64,000 nucleotides of DNA from Pseudomonas baetica (GCF_019733355.1 NZ_JAIHLQ010000015.1:62001-126000), one strand, 5' to 3'; positions 36,054-46,762 are shown, counted from the first letter of the stretch. The notes: generated from the sequence alone by a model not told the origin. A program made the numbers and translations.

Positions 36054-37562
36054 ATGGCGCATAACGAAGCAGTCGATGTAGTTCTGGTTGGGGCCGGCAT
36101 CATGAGTGCCACCCTTGCCGTACTGCTCAAAGAGCTCGATCCGGCGATCAAGCTGGAAGTTGTCGAGCTGATGGATTCCGGTGCTGCCGAGAGTTCCAAC
36201 CCATGGAACAACGCCGGTACCGGCCACGCCGGCCTGTGTGAGCTGAACTACACGCCGCAAGCGGCTGATGGCACCGTCGACATCAAGAAAGCCGTGCACA
36301 TCAACACCCAGTTCGAGGTGTCCAAGCAGTTCTGGTCGTACCTGACCAAGAAAGGCACCTTCGGTTCGTGCAAATCCTTCATCAGCCCGGTACCGCATCT
36401 GAGCTTCGTGCAGGGCGACAAAGGCGTTTCCTTCCTCAAGGAACGCTTTGACGTGCTGCACAAGCACCACGCGTTTTCCGACATGGAATACACCGAAGAC
36501 AAGGCCACAATGGCCGAGTGGATGCCGTTGATGATGCCGGGGCGCTCGCCGGACGAAGTGCTCGCCGCAACCCGCGTGATGAACGGCACCGACGTCAACT
36601 TCGGCGCCCTGACCAATCAATTGCTAAAGCACCTGACCAGCGCCCCCGACGCTCAAGTCAAATACTGCAAACGCGTCACCGGCCTCAAGCGTAACGGCGC
36701 CGGCTGGACCGTCAGCATCAAGGACGTCAACAGCGGCAGCAGCCGTGAAGTCGACGCCAAATTCGTTTTCCTCGGCGCGGGTGGCGCGGCACTGCCGTTG
36801 CTGCAGGCTTCGGGTATCGAAGAAAGCAAAGGTTTCGGCGGTTTCCCGATCAGCGGCCAGTGGCTGCGTTGCGATAATCCGGAAGTGGTCAAACACCACC
36901 AGGCCAAGGTCTACAGCCAGGCAGCGGTGGGTTCGCCACCGATGTCGGTGCCGCACCTGGACACCCGCGTGGTCGATGGCAAGAAATCCCTGCTGTTCGG
37001 GCCATACGCCGGTTTCACCACCAAGTTCCTCAAGCACGGTTCCTTCATGGACCTGCCGCTGTCGGTCCGCGCAGGCAACATCGGCCCGATGCTGGCGGTA
37101 GCAAAAAACAACATGGACCTGACCAAGTACCTGGTCAGCGAAGTGATGCAATCGATGGAGCAGCGCCTGGATTCCCTGCGCCGTTTCTACCCGGAGGCGA
37201 AAGCCGAAGACTGGCGCCTGGAAGTGGCCGGCCAACGCGTGCAGATCATCAAGAAAGACCCGAAAAAGGGCGGCATCCTGCAATTCGGTACCGAGCTGGT
37301 TTCGGCCAAGGACGGCTCCCTCGCCGCCCTGCTCGGAGCCTCGCCGGGTGCGTCGGTGACCGTTTCGATCATGCTAGAACTGATCGAGAAATGCTTCCCG
37401 GCCAAGGCCAAGGGTGAGTGGGCGGCCAAACTGGCGGAAATCTTCCCGGCCCGTGAAAAAGTCCTGGAAACCGACGCTGCGCTGTATCGCAAGATCAACA
37501 CGCAGAACAACATCGCTCTGGAATTGGTTGAAGAAAGCAGCGAGACCCCAAGCTACGCTTGA
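36054..37562 (+). CDS. mqo: malate:quinone oxidoreductase
   Basis: 502 residues; GGAG lies 12 bases before the ATG. It oxidises malate to oxaloacetate in the TCA cycle and passes electrons to the quinone pool at the inner membrane. The FAD-binding motif [14 protein letters not shown] is near the N-terminus. Family blocks follow: [28 protein letters not shown] and GAKVFL-like [14 protein letters not shown]. The C-terminal [18 protein letters not shown] is typical. It is followed by a strong terminator. Confidence 0.96.
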   Translation: MAHNEAVDVVLVGAGIMSATLAVLLKELDPAIKLEVVELMDSGAAESSNPWNNAGTGHAGLCELNYTPQAADGTVDIKKAVHINTQFEVSKQFWSYLTKKGTFGSCKSFISPVPHLSFVQGDKGVSFLKERFDVLHKHHAFSDMEYTEDKATMAEWMPLMMPGRSPDEVLAATRVMNGTDVNFGALTNQLLKHLTSAPDAQVKYCKRVTGLKRNGAGWTVSIKDVNSGSSREVDAKFVFLGAGGAALPLLQASGIEESKGFGGFPISGQWLRCDNPEVVKHHQAKVYSQAAVGSPPMSVPHLDTRVVDGKKSLLFGPYAGFTTKFLKHGSFMDLPLSVRAGNIGPMLAVAKNNMDLTKYLVSEVMQSMEQRLDSLRRFYPEAKAEDWRLEVAGQRVQIIKKDPKKGGILQFGTELVSAKDGSLAALLGASPGASVTVSIMLELIEKCFPAKAKGEWAAKLAEIFPAREKVLETDAALYRKINTQNNIALELVEESSETPSYA

Positions 37563-37573
37563 TCTTGCCGCAT

Positions 37574-37614
37574 AAAAAACGCCCCGCACTCAGTGAGTAC
37601 GGGGCGTTTTTTTG
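37574..37614. terminator. rho-independent terminator of mqo
   Basis: ACGCCCCGCACTCA / TGAGTACGGGGCGT stem flanked by A and T runs, between the convergent mqo and PA4642-type genes. Confidence 0.9.
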
Positions 37615-37626
37615 TGCCTTGGGTTT

Positions 37627-37914
37627 TTAGCCGCGGGCTTTTTCGATCAGTTCGATGTAGTCAGGAGCGTTGCGCTGATCCTTGATGTGGTCAACAAACG
37701 TCTGGCCCTGCTCATCCTTGCCATCCACGTCGTAACCCGCCGCGACAAAGAACGTCAGAAAACGCTCGAAGTCATCGATGCGCAGGCCACGGTACGCCTT
37801 GATCAATTTGTGCAGCGACGGCGAAGTGGCATCGATCGGTTCAAAATCGAGGAACAGCTTGATCTGCTCATCGCCAATCTCGTCACCAATCACTTGTTTC
37901 TTATCTTTACGCAT
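37627..37914 (-). CDS. PA4642 family protein
   Basis: 95 residues from the ATG at 37914 (GGAG upstream); an in-frame upstream start adds four residues. It is acidic and soluble, with FERFLTFFVAAGYDVDGKDE and a closing DYIELIEKARG. It belongs to a small Pseudomonas family of unknown function that sits beside mqo. Confidence 0.78.
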   Translation of the reverse strand: MRKDKKQVIGDEIGDEQIKLFLDFEPIDATSPSLHKLIKAYRGLRIDDFERFLTFFVAAGYDVDGKDEQGQTFVDHIKDQRNAPDYIELIEKARG

Positions 37915-37977
37915 TGCCGACTCCAACTCGCAGACATGACACGGGGTCGGCAGTTTACCCCTGCCCCGCCGCCGGGC

Positions 37978-38457
37978 TCAACGCGATCGAACAGCCCCGG
38001 TGTGCAAATCGGCCCAGATATGGCCGTTGGCGTAGCTGAGGAACTGCACATACACGGTGTCGTTTCGCAGCAAGTCGATCACCACGCGGTACTGCGCCAG
38101 CGGGTAAAACAGGGTGAGGGTTTTGCTCTTGTCGTCGTAAACCGGTTTTTTCAGGCTTTTGCTTTCACCATCAAAACTCACCAGCACCTGAGTGATCGTC
38201 GCACCCTTGTTCAGGGGTTTGCCCTTGAGGCGAATCATCAGGGACGAGGTGACTGGAATCGGCTGCTGATTGGATTGGCGTTGCGCCCCCACGACGACCG
38301 AATAGTCGATGACTTGCAGCAGTTGCTGCTGTTCGGGCGGGGCATCGCGCAGGGTCAGATCGTCCGGCGGCAGGAATTGACTGTGCATCGGCGCGGCGGC
38401 CAGAGGCAGGCTTAGGGTCAGCAACAGGGCGGCAAAGCTGCGGATCAAAAGGCTCAT
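37978..38457 (-). CDS. exported hypothetical protein
   Basis: 159 residues from the ATG at 38457 (GGAG upstream). A Sec signal (FAALLLTLSLPLAAAPM) is followed by a small beta-rich domain (SSLMIRLKGKPLNKGATITQ). No family was recognised. It is probably periplasmic. Confidence 0.72.
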   Translation of the reverse strand: MSLLIRSFAALLLTLSLPLAAAPMHSQFLPPDDLTLRDAPPEQQQLLQVIDYSVVVGAQRQSNQQPIPVTSSLMIRLKGKPLNKGATITQVLVSFDGESKSLKKPVYDDKSKTLTLFYPLAQYRVVIDLLRNDTVYVQFLSYANGHIWADLHTGAVRSR

Positions 38458-38529
38458 GACAGGCTCCGGGTGCGGGGCCGAGCACTCTAGCATGGGGTGT
38501 ATGAAAATCGATCAGCGCACACCAAACAA

Positions 38530-38622
38530 CTGTGGGAGCGAGCCTGCTCACGAAAGCGATGTGTCAGTTTTCAATGATGCTACTGACACGACGCCTTCGC
38601 GAGCAGGCTCGCTCCCACAGGG
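38530..38622. repeat. REP pair (inverted)
   Basis: GTGGGAGCGAGCCTGCTCACG and CGCGAGCAGGCTCGCTCCCAC, about 46 bp apart, between hpt and the exported hypothetical gene. Confidence 0.88.
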
Positions 38623-38637
38623 GATAGTGCAGGGTTC

Positions 38638-39195
38638 TTACATGCCTTTAACGGCAAAGATCCCGTTGGCGTTGCGCCAGTAGCCTTTGTAGTCCATGCC
38701 GTAACCGAAGATGTAACGGTCGATGCAAGGCAGGCCGACGAAATCGGCTTTCAGGTCAGGACGCGCTTTGCGGTCGTGATCCTTGTCGATCAGCACGGCG
38801 GTGTGCACTTTGCGCGCGCCAGCGTGTTTGCAGAAGTCGATGATCGCGCCCAGGGTATGACCCTCATCGAGGATGTCGTCGATGATCAGCACGTCGCGGT
38901 CGATGAACGAGACTTCCGGCTTGGCTTTCCAGAACAGGTCGCCGCCACTGGTTTCGTTGCGATAGCGGGTGGCGTGCAGGTAGGACGCTTCCAGCGGGAA
39001 ATTCAGATGAGTCAGCAGTTTGCCGGAGAAGATCAGGCCGCCGTTCATCACGCAGAACACCACCGGATTGCTATCAGCCAGTTGTTCGTTGATTTGTGCA
39101 CCGACGCGAGCGATGGCCGCCTCGACTTCAGACTCGGTGTACAGGCAGTCAGCCTCTCGCATGATTTGACGGATATGCTCGAGATCAGCGGACAT
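38638..39195 (-). CDS. hpt: hypoxanthine-guanine phosphoribosyltransferase
   Basis: 185 residues from the ATG at 39195 (GGAGAG upstream). Converts hypoxanthine or guanine plus PRPP to IMP or GMP. The PRPP loop is VLIIDDILDEGHTL and the flexible-loop and purine-binding parts are present (FCVMNGGLIF, DKDHDRK). It diverges from the uracil salvage genes. Confidence 0.93.
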   Translation of the reverse strand: MSADLEHIRQIMREADCLYTESEVEAAIARVGAQINEQLADSNPVVFCVMNGGLIFSGKLLTHLNFPLEASYLHATRYRNETSGGDLFWKAKPEVSFIDRDVLIIDDILDEGHTLGAIIDFCKHAGARKVHTAVLIDKDHDRKARPDLKADFVGLPCIDRYIFGYGMDYKGYWRNANGIFAVKGM

Positions 39196-39286
39196 GGTGC
39201 TCTCCAAGGGGTGGCGGAATCAGGAAAAGCGGGCAAAGGTACGCATCAAGCGAGGCCAGATCAAGCCTTTATGGACTAACGTACTC

Positions 39287-39325
39287 GATGTCCTATAGGA
39301 CATCACCCTCGGATAGATTAATCTA
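39287..39325. promoter_or_regulatory. palindromes in the hpt/upp divergent promoter region
   Basis: GATGTCCTATAGGACATC (39287-39304) is a perfect 18-bp palindrome and TAGATTAATCTA (39314-39325) a perfect 12-bp one. They lie midway between the divergent hpt and upp starts, where an operator would be expected. No regulator is assigned. Confidence 0.5.
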
Positions 39326-39360
39326 GGCCGGTTTTTTTGCCCGCCGCCGGAGCCTTTCCC

Positions 39361-39999
39361 ATGCCCATCCTCGAGATCCGCCATCCGCTGATCCGTCATA
39401 AACTCGGTCTTATGCGCCGCGCCGACATCAGCACCAAGAATTTCCGCGAGCTTGCTCAGGAAGTCGGCGCACTGTTGACCTACGAAGCTACAAAAGATTT
39501 GCCGCTGGAATCCTACGACATTGCCGGTTGGTGCGGCACGGTGTCGGTGGAGAAAATCGCTGGCAAGAAAATCACCGTGGTGCCGATCCTGCGCGCCGGC
39601 ATCGGCATGCTTGAAGGCGTGCTGAGCCTGATCCCGGGCGCCAAGGTCAGCGCTGTGGGCGTTGCCCGCAACGAAGAAACCCTGCAAGCGCACACCTATC
39701 TGGAAAAACTGGTTCCGGAAATCGACGAACGTTTGGCCATGATCATCGACCCGATGCTCGCCACCGGCAGTTCCATGGTCGCGACCATCGACCTGCTGAA
39801 GAAGGCCGGTTGCAAGGATATCCGCGCCATGGTGCTGGTGGCCGCGCCGGAAGGCATCGCTGCCGTAGAAAAAGCTCACCCGGACGTGACCATCTATACC
39901 GCGTCCATCGATGAACGTTTGAACGAACACGGTTACATCATCCCAGGGCTGGGCGATGCCGGTGACAAGATCTTCGGCACCAAGCAGAAGGACGCGTGA
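39361..39999 (+). CDS. upp: uracil phosphoribosyltransferase
   Basis: 212 residues starting [16 protein letters not shown]; an in-frame TTG at 39337 is not needed. Makes UMP from uracil and PRPP. The PRPP-binding site reads [12 protein letters not shown], and [11 protein letters not shown] is the other family block. The C-terminal [17 protein letters not shown] closes the active site. It is followed after 2 bp by the permease, so the pair is an operon. Confidence 0.96.
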   Translation: MPILEIRHPLIRHKLGLMRRADISTKNFRELAQEVGALLTYEATKDLPLESYDIAGWCGTVSVEKIAGKKITVVPILRAGIGMLEGVLSLIPGAKVSAVGVARNEETLQAHTYLEKLVPEIDERLAMIIDPMLATGSSMVATIDLLKKAGCKDIRAMVLVAAPEGIAAVEKAHPDVTIYTASIDERLNEHGYIIPGLGDAGDKIFGTKQKDA

Positions 40000-40001
40000 C
40001 C

Positions 40002-41276
40002 ATGCAGCAAGAGTTCAACGATCCGCTCTGGCGCACGGTGTTGTCCGGCGCACAGATGCTGTTCGTGGCTTTCGGCGCCCTGGTGCTGATGCCGCTGATC
40101 ACGGGCCTTGACCCGAACGTGGCACTGTTTACCGCGGGTCTTGGGACGATTCTGTTCCAGATCGTCACTGGCCGTCAGGTGCCGGTGTTCCTTGCGTCGA
40201 GCTTTGCGTTCATCACGCCGATCATTCTCGCCAAGGGCCAGTTCGGCCTCGCCGCGACCATGGGCGGCGTGATGGCGGCCGGTTTCGTCTACACCTTCCT
40301 GGGCCTGGCCGTGAAGATCAAAGGCACCGGGTTCATCGACCGTCTGCTGCCGCCGGTGGTGATTGGCCCGGTGATCATTTCGATCGGCCTGGCCATGGCG
40401 CCGATTGCCGCGAACATGGCGATGGGCAAGGCCGGCGACGGTTCCGAACTGATCCACTACCAGACCGCCATGCTGATCTCGATGCCCGCACTGCTGACCA
40501 CGTTGATCGTGGCGGTGTTCGGCAAAGGCATCTTCCGCCTGGTGCCGATCATTTCCGGCGTACTGGTCGGTTTTGCCATGGCGTTCTATTTCGGCGTGGT
40601 CGATACCGCGAAGATTGCCGCTGCGCCATGGTTTGCGATCCCGCACTTCACTGCGCCGGAGTTCAACTGGCAGGCGATTCTGTTCATCGTTCCGGTCGCG
40701 TTGGCACCTGCGATTGAACACATCGGCGGCGTGATTGCAGTCGGCAGCGTGACCGGTCGCGACTATCTGAAGAAGCCGGGCCTGCACCGCACCCTGCTCG
40801 GTGATGGCATCGCCACTACCGCTGCGGGCCTGTTCGGCGGCCCGCCGAATACCACCTACGCCGAAGTAACTGGCGCGGTGATGCTGACCAAGAACTACAA
40901 CCCGAAAATCATGACCTGGGCGGCGATTTTCGCCATCAGCCTGGCGTTTGTCGGCAAGTTCGGCGCGCTGCTGCAGAGCATTCCGGTACCGGTGATGGGC
41001 GGGATCCTGTGCCTGCTGTTCGGTTCGATCGCGGCGGTGGGCATGAACACCCTGATCCGTCACAAGATCGACCTAGGTGAGGCGCGCAATCTGGTGATCG
41101 TTTCGGTGACGCTGGTGTTCGGGATTGGCGGCGTGCTGGTCGGCACGGGCACCGGGCCGGACGACTTTGGCCTCAAAGGCATCGCGCTGTGCGCGGTGGT
41201 GGCGATTGCGCTGAACCTGATTCTGCCGGGCAATGACAGCTGGAAGCACAAGAAGGCGGATGAGCCGCTGGTCTGA
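40002..41276 (+). CDS. uraA: uracil permease
   Basis: 424 residues from the ATG at 40002 (AGAAGGA upstream); a GTG at 39996 overlaps the upp stop. Fourteen-helix nucleobase:cation symporter-2 protein, with the family's APAIEHIGGVIAVG and GGPPNTTYAEVTGAVMLTKN motifs. It imports uracil for Upp. Confidence 0.93.
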   Translation: MQQEFNDPLWRTVLSGAQMLFVAFGALVLMPLITGLDPNVALFTAGLGTILFQIVTGRQVPVFLASSFAFITPIILAKGQFGLAATMGGVMAAGFVYTFLGLAVKIKGTGFIDRLLPPVVIGPVIISIGLAMAPIAANMAMGKAGDGSELIHYQTAMLISMPALLTTLIVAVFGKGIFRLVPIISGVLVGFAMAFYFGVVDTAKIAAAPWFAIPHFTAPEFNWQAILFIVPVALAPAIEHIGGVIAVGSVTGRDYLKKPGLHRTLLGDGIATTAAGLFGGPPNTTYAEVTGAVMLTKNYNPKIMTWAAIFAISLAFVGKFGALLQSIPVPVMGGILCLLFGSIAAVGMNTLIRHKIDLGEARNLVIVSVTLVFGIGGVLVGTGTGPDDFGLKGIALCAVVAIALNLILPGNDSWKHKKADEPLV

Positions 41277-41305
41277 CGGCTGAAAATCTTTATTGCCTGA
41301 AGGAC

Positions 41306-41400
41306 CGCTTTCGCGACCAAGCCCGCTCCCACAGCGGATCTTCTGAGTACACAACATTGTGGCAACAGAAACCCTGTGGGAACGAGCTTGCTCGCGAAGC
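41306..41400. repeat. REP pair (inverted)
   Basis: CTTTCGCGACCAAGCCCGCTC and GAACGAGCTTGCTCGCGAAGC, 40 bp apart; both arms carry substitutions relative to the other copies. Lies between the convergent uraA and hemH. Confidence 0.8.
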
Positions 41401-41402
41401 TT

Positions 41403-42428
41403 TTAAAGCGCCAAAGGCGCTCTTTCACACAGAGTGGCCAACGCCTTCGCCCATTGCGGGTCGTCATTGAGGCACGGCACCAGCACCAGATCCTCTCCCC
41501 CGGCTTCGCAGAACTGCTCCTTGCCGCGATCACCAATCTCTTCCAGCGTCTCGATGCAGTCAGCGACAAACGCCGGGCACATCACCAGAATCTTCTTCAC
41601 GCCGCTTTTCGCCAACTCATCCAGCCGCGCCTCGGTGTAGGGCTCGATCCACTTCGCTCGGCCCAGACGCGACTGAAACGACACCGACCATTTGCCATCC
41701 GCCAGCCCCATGCGCTCAGCGAACAACGCCGCCGTGCGCAGGCATTGTGCGCGATAACAGGTGGCCAAGACCTCGGGCGATGCGTTCTTGCAGCAATCTT
41801 CATTCTTGAGGCAATGATTGCCGGTCGGATCGAGTTTGGTCAGGTGCCGCTCGGGCAAGCCATGGAAGCTCAGCAGCAGGTGATCGTAATGCTGCTGCAA
41901 ATGCGGCCTGGCGCTTTCGACCAGCGCTTCAATGTATTCCGGCTGATCGTAGAACGGTTGCAGCAACGAGAGCTGCACATTGAGATTTTTGGTGCGAATG
42001 ACACGCTTCGCCTCTTCGATCACCGTGGTAGTGGTGCTGTCGGCGAACTGGGGATAAAGCGGCGCCAGCGTGATGCGTTTGTGCCCCGCCGCGACCAATC
42101 GCAACAGGCAGGTCTCAATCGACGGCTCGCCGTAACGCATCGCCAAATCAACCGGGCCACGGTTCCACTGTTGGGTCATCTGCTGCTGCAAACGACGGCT
42201 GAGCACCACCAACGGCGAACCCTCATCCCACCAGATCGAGGCATAGGCGTGGGCCGATTGCTCGGGGCGCTTGATCAGGATCAACGACACCAGCAAACGC
42301 CTTACCGGCCACGGCAGGTCAATCACGTACGGGTCCATCAAAAACTGATTGAGGTAGCTGCGCACATCGGCCACCGAGGTGGAGGCCGGGGAGCCCAGGT
42401 TGACCAGAAGCAAGGCGTGATCGGTCAT
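41403..42428 (-). CDS. hemH: ferrochelatase
   Basis: 341 residues from the ATG at 42428. Inserts iron into protoporphyrin IX in the last step of heme synthesis. Key parts are LLLVNLGSP, the active-site His in [10 protein letters not shown], and the C-terminal [16 protein letters not shown] with the catalytic Glu. The Cys-rich stretch [14 protein letters not shown] may be a metal or cluster site. It lies 13 bp downstream of the SDR gene, so both share the divergent promoter region that has LitR-like sites. Confidence 0.95.
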   Translation of the reverse strand: MTDHALLLVNLGSPASTSVADVRSYLNQFLMDPYVIDLPWPVRRLLVSLILIKRPEQSAHAYASIWWDEGSPLVVLSRRLQQQMTQQWNRGPVDLAMRYGEPSIETCLLRLVAAGHKRITLAPLYPQFADSTTTTVIEEAKRVIRTKNLNVQLSLLQPFYDQPEYIEALVESARPHLQQHYDHLLLSFHGLPERHLTKLDPTGNHCLKNEDCCKNASPEVLATCYRAQCLRTAALFAERMGLADGKWSVSFQSRLGRAKWIEPYTEARLDELAKSGVKKILVMCPAFVADCIETLEEIGDRGKEQFCEAGGEDLVLVPCLNDDPQWAKALATLCERAPLAL

Positions 42429-42441
42429 GCAACGTCCTATT

Positions 42442-43344
42442 TCAGAGGCGGCTGGAGAGATCATCCAGGGCCGCGCGTAAATCCGTGAACTGGAAAGTGA
42501 AGCCCGCTTCAAGCAAGCGTGCCGGCGTGGCCCGTTGGCCGCCCAGCAACAACAAAGACATCTCGCCGAGGCCGACTTTCAGTGCGAGCGTCGGCATCGG
42601 CATGAACGCCGGGCGATGCAGTACGCGGCCCAACGTCTTGGCAAATTCGCGATTGCGCACAGGGTTCGGCGCGCACGCATTATAAGGACCACTCGCCTGA
42701 TCGCGGAGCAGAAGAAAATCAATCAAGGCGATTTGATCGTCGATATGAATCCACGGCATCCACTGCCGGCCATTGCCCAGCGGCCCGCCCAACCCGAGCT
42801 TGAAAGGCAGTAACAGCCGCGACAAAAAACCGCCCTCAGCCGACAGCACCAGACCGGTTCGCACCAGCACCACGCGAATGCCCTGAGACTCGGCACGCAG
42901 GGCCGTTTCTTCCCAGGCGATGCACAACTGACTGGCGAAATCGTCGATGACCGGCGGCGACTCTTCCGTCAGCTCACGTTCACCACCGTCGCCATACCAA
43001 CCGATGGCTGACCCGCAGATCAGCAGCGACGGTTTCTGCGCCCGCGTTTCGAGCCATGCCAACAACGTTTCCGTCAGCGTGATACGGCTGCTCCACAGCA
43101 ACGCTTTGCGTCGATGCGTCCAGAGTCGGTCGGCAATCGGTGCGCCAGCAAGATTGATGATGGCGTCGACAGTTTCTTCGCCGAGGTCCTCCAGGCGCGC
43201 AACTCCACGCACTTGGGCACCACAGGTTTTCGCGACCGTTTCCGGACGTCGACTCCACACCGTCAGACGATGGCCCTGCCCAGACCAATGTCGGCAGAGC
43301 TGACGTCCTATCAAACCAGTACCGCCGGTCAGCAATATATGCAT
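42442..43344 (-). CDS. TIGR01777 family SDR epimerase-like protein (YfcH/SDR39U1)
   Basis: 300 residues. An atypical short-chain dehydrogenase with the Rossmann motif [12 protein letters not shown] at the N-terminus, [14 protein letters not shown] and the family's SAIGWYGD active-site segment. The C-terminal DUF1731 block is LRAALDDL. Its reaction is unknown. It is first in an operon with hemH and diverges from the renalase gene. Confidence 0.88.
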   Translation of the reverse strand: MHILLTGGTGLIGRQLCRHWSGQGHRLTVWSRRPETVAKTCGAQVRGVARLEDLGEETVDAIINLAGAPIADRLWTHRRKALLWSSRITLTETLLAWLETRAQKPSLLICGSAIGWYGDGGERELTEESPPVIDDFASQLCIAWEETALRAESQGIRVVLVRTGLVLSAEGGFLSRLLLPFKLGLGGPLGNGRQWMPWIHIDDQIALIDFLLLRDQASGPYNACAPNPVRNREFAKTLGRVLHRPAFMPMPTLALKVGLGEMSLLLLGGQRATPARLLEAGFTFQFTDLRAALDDLSSRL

Positions 43345-43470
43345 GACATCTTCCTCGCGTGGCGTTTTACCCGGATCACTAGTCTATTTTTAGAAGCAGG
43401 GATCTTTTCTATCGGGCAGGCTCTATTGTTTAACCATAGGCCAAGCTGTCCGAACGAGAATGCTAGAAGT

Positions 43471-43494
43471 TATACCAAAAAACAAAATTGTACA
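43471..43494. promoter_or_regulatory. LitR/MerR-like operator 1
   Basis: TATACC, 12 bp, then TGTACA; one mismatch to the T(G/A)TACA-N12-TGTA(C/T)A pattern I recall for class II LitR sites in P. putida. TTGTAC (43488-43493) can also serve as a -35 box, with TAGTCT 17 bp further on as a weak -10, for the renalase gene. Confidence 0.6.
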
Positions 43495-43513
43495 GGTTTC
43501 ATCAGCAGCGTAG

Positions 43514-44745
<1,232 letters not shown>

Positions 44746-44764
44746 GCCCGCTCCCACAAAAACC

Positions 44765-44788
44765 TATACAAAACATTTGACTTGTACA
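44765..44788. promoter_or_regulatory. LitR/MerR-like operator 2
   Basis: TATACA, 12 bp, TGTACA: an exact match to the recalled LitR pattern. It overlaps the -35 box and the spacer of the promoter at 44777-44804, so a bound protein would block RNA polymerase. Confidence 0.75.
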
Positions 44789-44804
44789 CCCCACAATCTA
44801 TGCT
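44777..44804 (+). promoter_or_regulatory. promoter of the DUF523-litR-phrB operon
   Basis: -35 TTGACT (44777-44782), 16-bp spacer, -10 TATGCT (44799-44804). It sits between and overlaps the operator-like sites, 55 bp before the DUF523 start. Confidence 0.65.
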
Positions 44805-44814
44805 GAGGAAAAGT

Positions 44815-44838
44815 TGTACAGAGGTAAACCTCTGTACA
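44815..44838. promoter_or_regulatory. LitR/MerR-like operator 3 (near-perfect palindrome)
   Basis: TGTACA, 12 bp, TGTACA. The full site is two perfect 11-bp inverted arms, TGTACAGAGGT and ACCTCTGTACA, around an AA centre. It lies at about +5 to +28 of the predicted transcript. Confidence 0.8.
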
Positions 44839-44858
44839 GGTATAGATTCGAGGTGCTC

Positions 44859-45821
44859 ATGTCCGAACCTTCTGCGCTTAAACCCAAAATCGCCATCAGC
44901 GCCTGCCTGCTGGGTGCCGAGGTGCGCTACAACGGTGGTCACAAGGAGTCGCGACTGTGCAGCCGCACTCTCTCAGAATATTTCGAGTTTGTCCCGCTGT
45001 GCCCGGAGGTCGCCATTGGCCTGGGCATTCCTCGCGAACCGATTCGCCTGGTCGGTGACCCGGAGCATCCCGAAGCTATCGGCACCGTCAACCCCACAAT
45101 CAACGTCACCCAGCCACTGGCCGAGTACGGCGAGAAGATGGCCGCCGAACTGAATGACATCTGCGGCTACATCTTCATGCAGCAGTCACCGTCCTGCGGA
45201 CTGGAACGGGTCAAGGTCTATCACGCCAACGGCGCCCCGGTGAACGGCGGCGGACGCGGCATCTATGCTCAAGCCTTCTGTGCACGGCACCCGGACTTGC
45301 CGGTGGAGGAAGCCGGCCGCCTGAACGATCCGGTGCTGCGCGAGAACTTCATTACCCGCGTGCTCGCCTACCGCGACTGGCAGCAGTTGCTTGCCCACGG
45401 CCTGAGCCGCCGAGCCCTCACGGAATTCCATTCGCGCTACAAATATCAGCTGATGGCCCATAACCCTCTGCAATACAAGGCACTGGGGCAGTTGTTAGGC
45501 AATATGGCGCAGAGCGACCCTGCGCAACTGGGCCCACGCTACTTCAGCGAACTGATGGCGGCGCTTAAAAAATGCGCCACCCGCGGCACGCACAGCAACG
45601 TCCTGTTACACATCAGCGGCTATCTGAAACAGGCGATCAGCGCCGAAGACAAACAAGAGATGCAACATGTCATCGGCCAATACCGCCTCGGCATCGTGCC
45701 GCTGGTCGTGCCGTTGACCCTGCTCAAGCATCACTTTCGCCTCCATCCGGACCCGTACATTGCGCAGCAGGTTTACCTGCAACCGCATCCGGAAAATCTC
45801 AGCCTGCGAAACGCCATCTAA
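44859..45821 (+). CDS. DUF523 and DUF1722 (YbgA) domain fusion protein
   Basis: 320 residues from the ATG at 44859 (GAGG upstream). A TTG start at 44814 would lie inside the operator and is rejected. Residues ~8-155 are DUF523 with several conserved Cys (ISACLLG, ESRLCSRT, LCPEVAIGL, QQSPSCG), suggesting a metal or iron-sulfur site. Residues ~190-305 are DUF1722/YbgA (FHSRYKYQLMAHNPLQYK). It is the first gene of the litR-phrB operon and overlaps the next start by one base (TAATG). Its activity is unknown. Confidence 0.88.
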   Translation: MSEPSALKPKIAISACLLGAEVRYNGGHKESRLCSRTLSEYFEFVPLCPEVAIGLGIPREPIRLVGDPEHPEAIGTVNPTINVTQPLAEYGEKMAAELNDICGYIFMQQSPSCGLERVKVYHANGAPVNGGGRGIYAQAFCARHPDLPVEEAGRLNDPVLRENFITRVLAYRDWQQLLAHGLSRRALTEFHSRYKYQLMAHNPLQYKALGQLLGNMAQSDPAQLGPRYFSELMAALKKCATRGTHSNVLLHISGYLKQAISAEDKQEMQHVIGQYRLGIVPLVVPLTLLKHHFRLHPDPYIAQQVYLQPHPENLSLRNAI

Positions 45822-46762
45822 TGACCGAAAAGACCGATAGCAGCGCCCAGGAAGACTTGGGCGCGGACTTTAAAAAAGCCCTCGACGAAGGCTGGCTGCC
45901 GATCCGCGAAGTAGCGCGGCAAACCGGCGTCAACGCGATCACTCTGCGCGCATGGGAACGCCGTTATGGGCTGATCGTGCCGCAGCGCACACCCAAGGGG
46001 CATCGGCTGTATTCGGCCGAGCATGTGCAACGGATCATGACCATCCTCACCTGGCTCAACCGCGGCGTTGCGGTCAGTCAGGTCAAGCCGTTGCTCGATA
46101 CCCCGCAAGCGTTCAGCGAAACGGTGGAAAACGACTGGCAGCGATTGCGTCAGACACTGTTGATGGCCGTCACGCAACTCAATGAACGCAACCTCGACGA
46201 CAGCGTTAATCAAGCCATGGCGCTGTATCCGCCGCGCACCCTGTGCGAGCAATTGCTGATGCCGCTGCTGGCCGATCTTGAGCAACGCTGGCAGGGCCAG
46301 TTCGGTGCGCAGATGGAGCGCGTGTTCTTTTATTCATGGTTACGCAGCAAATTCGGCGCGCGCATCTACCATAACAATCGTCAGTTGCACTCCGCGCCCC
46401 TGCTGCTGATCAATCACTCCGACCTGCCACTGGAACCTCATCTGTGGCTATGCGCGTGGCTGATCAGCAGCAACGATTGTCCGGTGCAAGTCTTTGACTG
46501 GCCATTGCCAGCCGGGGAACTGGCATTGGCGGTCGAACATCTGCAATCGCGTGGCGTACTGCTGTATTCCAGCAAAGCCATGCAACTCGCACAGTTGCCG
46601 AAACTTCTGGCGGGGGTCAGTGGCCCAAAAATAATTGTCGGACCAACGGTATGCATCCACCACGCCGAGTTGTCCGTAAGAACTTGCGAGATGGCTGATT
46701 TGTACCTGGCTGAAGATCCGCTTTCAGCGCAACAGGTGCTCATTCAGCGCGGGCTGATTTGA
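45821..46762 (+). CDS. MerR-family regulator, class II LitR (PplR-like)
   Basis: 313 residues. The MerR winged helix occupies residues ~26-95 (LPIREVARQTGVNAITLRAW, ERRYG, TPKGHRLYSAEHV). The rest has the length and helix-rich first half of a B12-binding light sensor (CarH/LitR). However, the DxHxxG cobalamin motif is absent: the matching place reads INHSDLPLEPHLW. This fits class II LitR, which does not bind adenosylcobalamin itself and in P. putida works with LOV photoreceptor proteins. It probably binds the TGTACA sites at 44765-44838 and so controls its own operon. Confidence 0.88.
   Translation: MTEKTDSSAQEDLGADFKKALDEGWLPIREVARQTGVNAITLRAWERRYGLIVPQRTPKGHRLYSAEHVQRIMTILTWLNRGVAVSQVKPLLDTPQAFSETVENDWQRLRQTLLMAVTQLNERNLDDSVNQAMALYPPRTLCEQLLMPLLADLEQRWQGQFGAQMERVFFYSWLRSKFGARIYHNNRQLHSAPLLLINHSDLPLEPHLWLCAWLISSNDCPVQVFDWPLPAGELALAVEHLQSRGVLLYSSKAMQLAQLPKLLAGVSGPKIIVGPTVCIHHAELSVRTCEMADLYLAEDPLSAQQVLIQRGLI

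Noticed and set aside
39933..41063. 376-residue minus-strand frame inside uraA
   Set aside because: It is His/Arg/Gln-rich without hydrophobic core, a usual artefact opposite a membrane protein gene.
44814..44858. TTG start extending DUF523 by 15 residues
   Set aside because: It lies within the operator-like palindrome, and the ATG at 44859 has its own GAGG.
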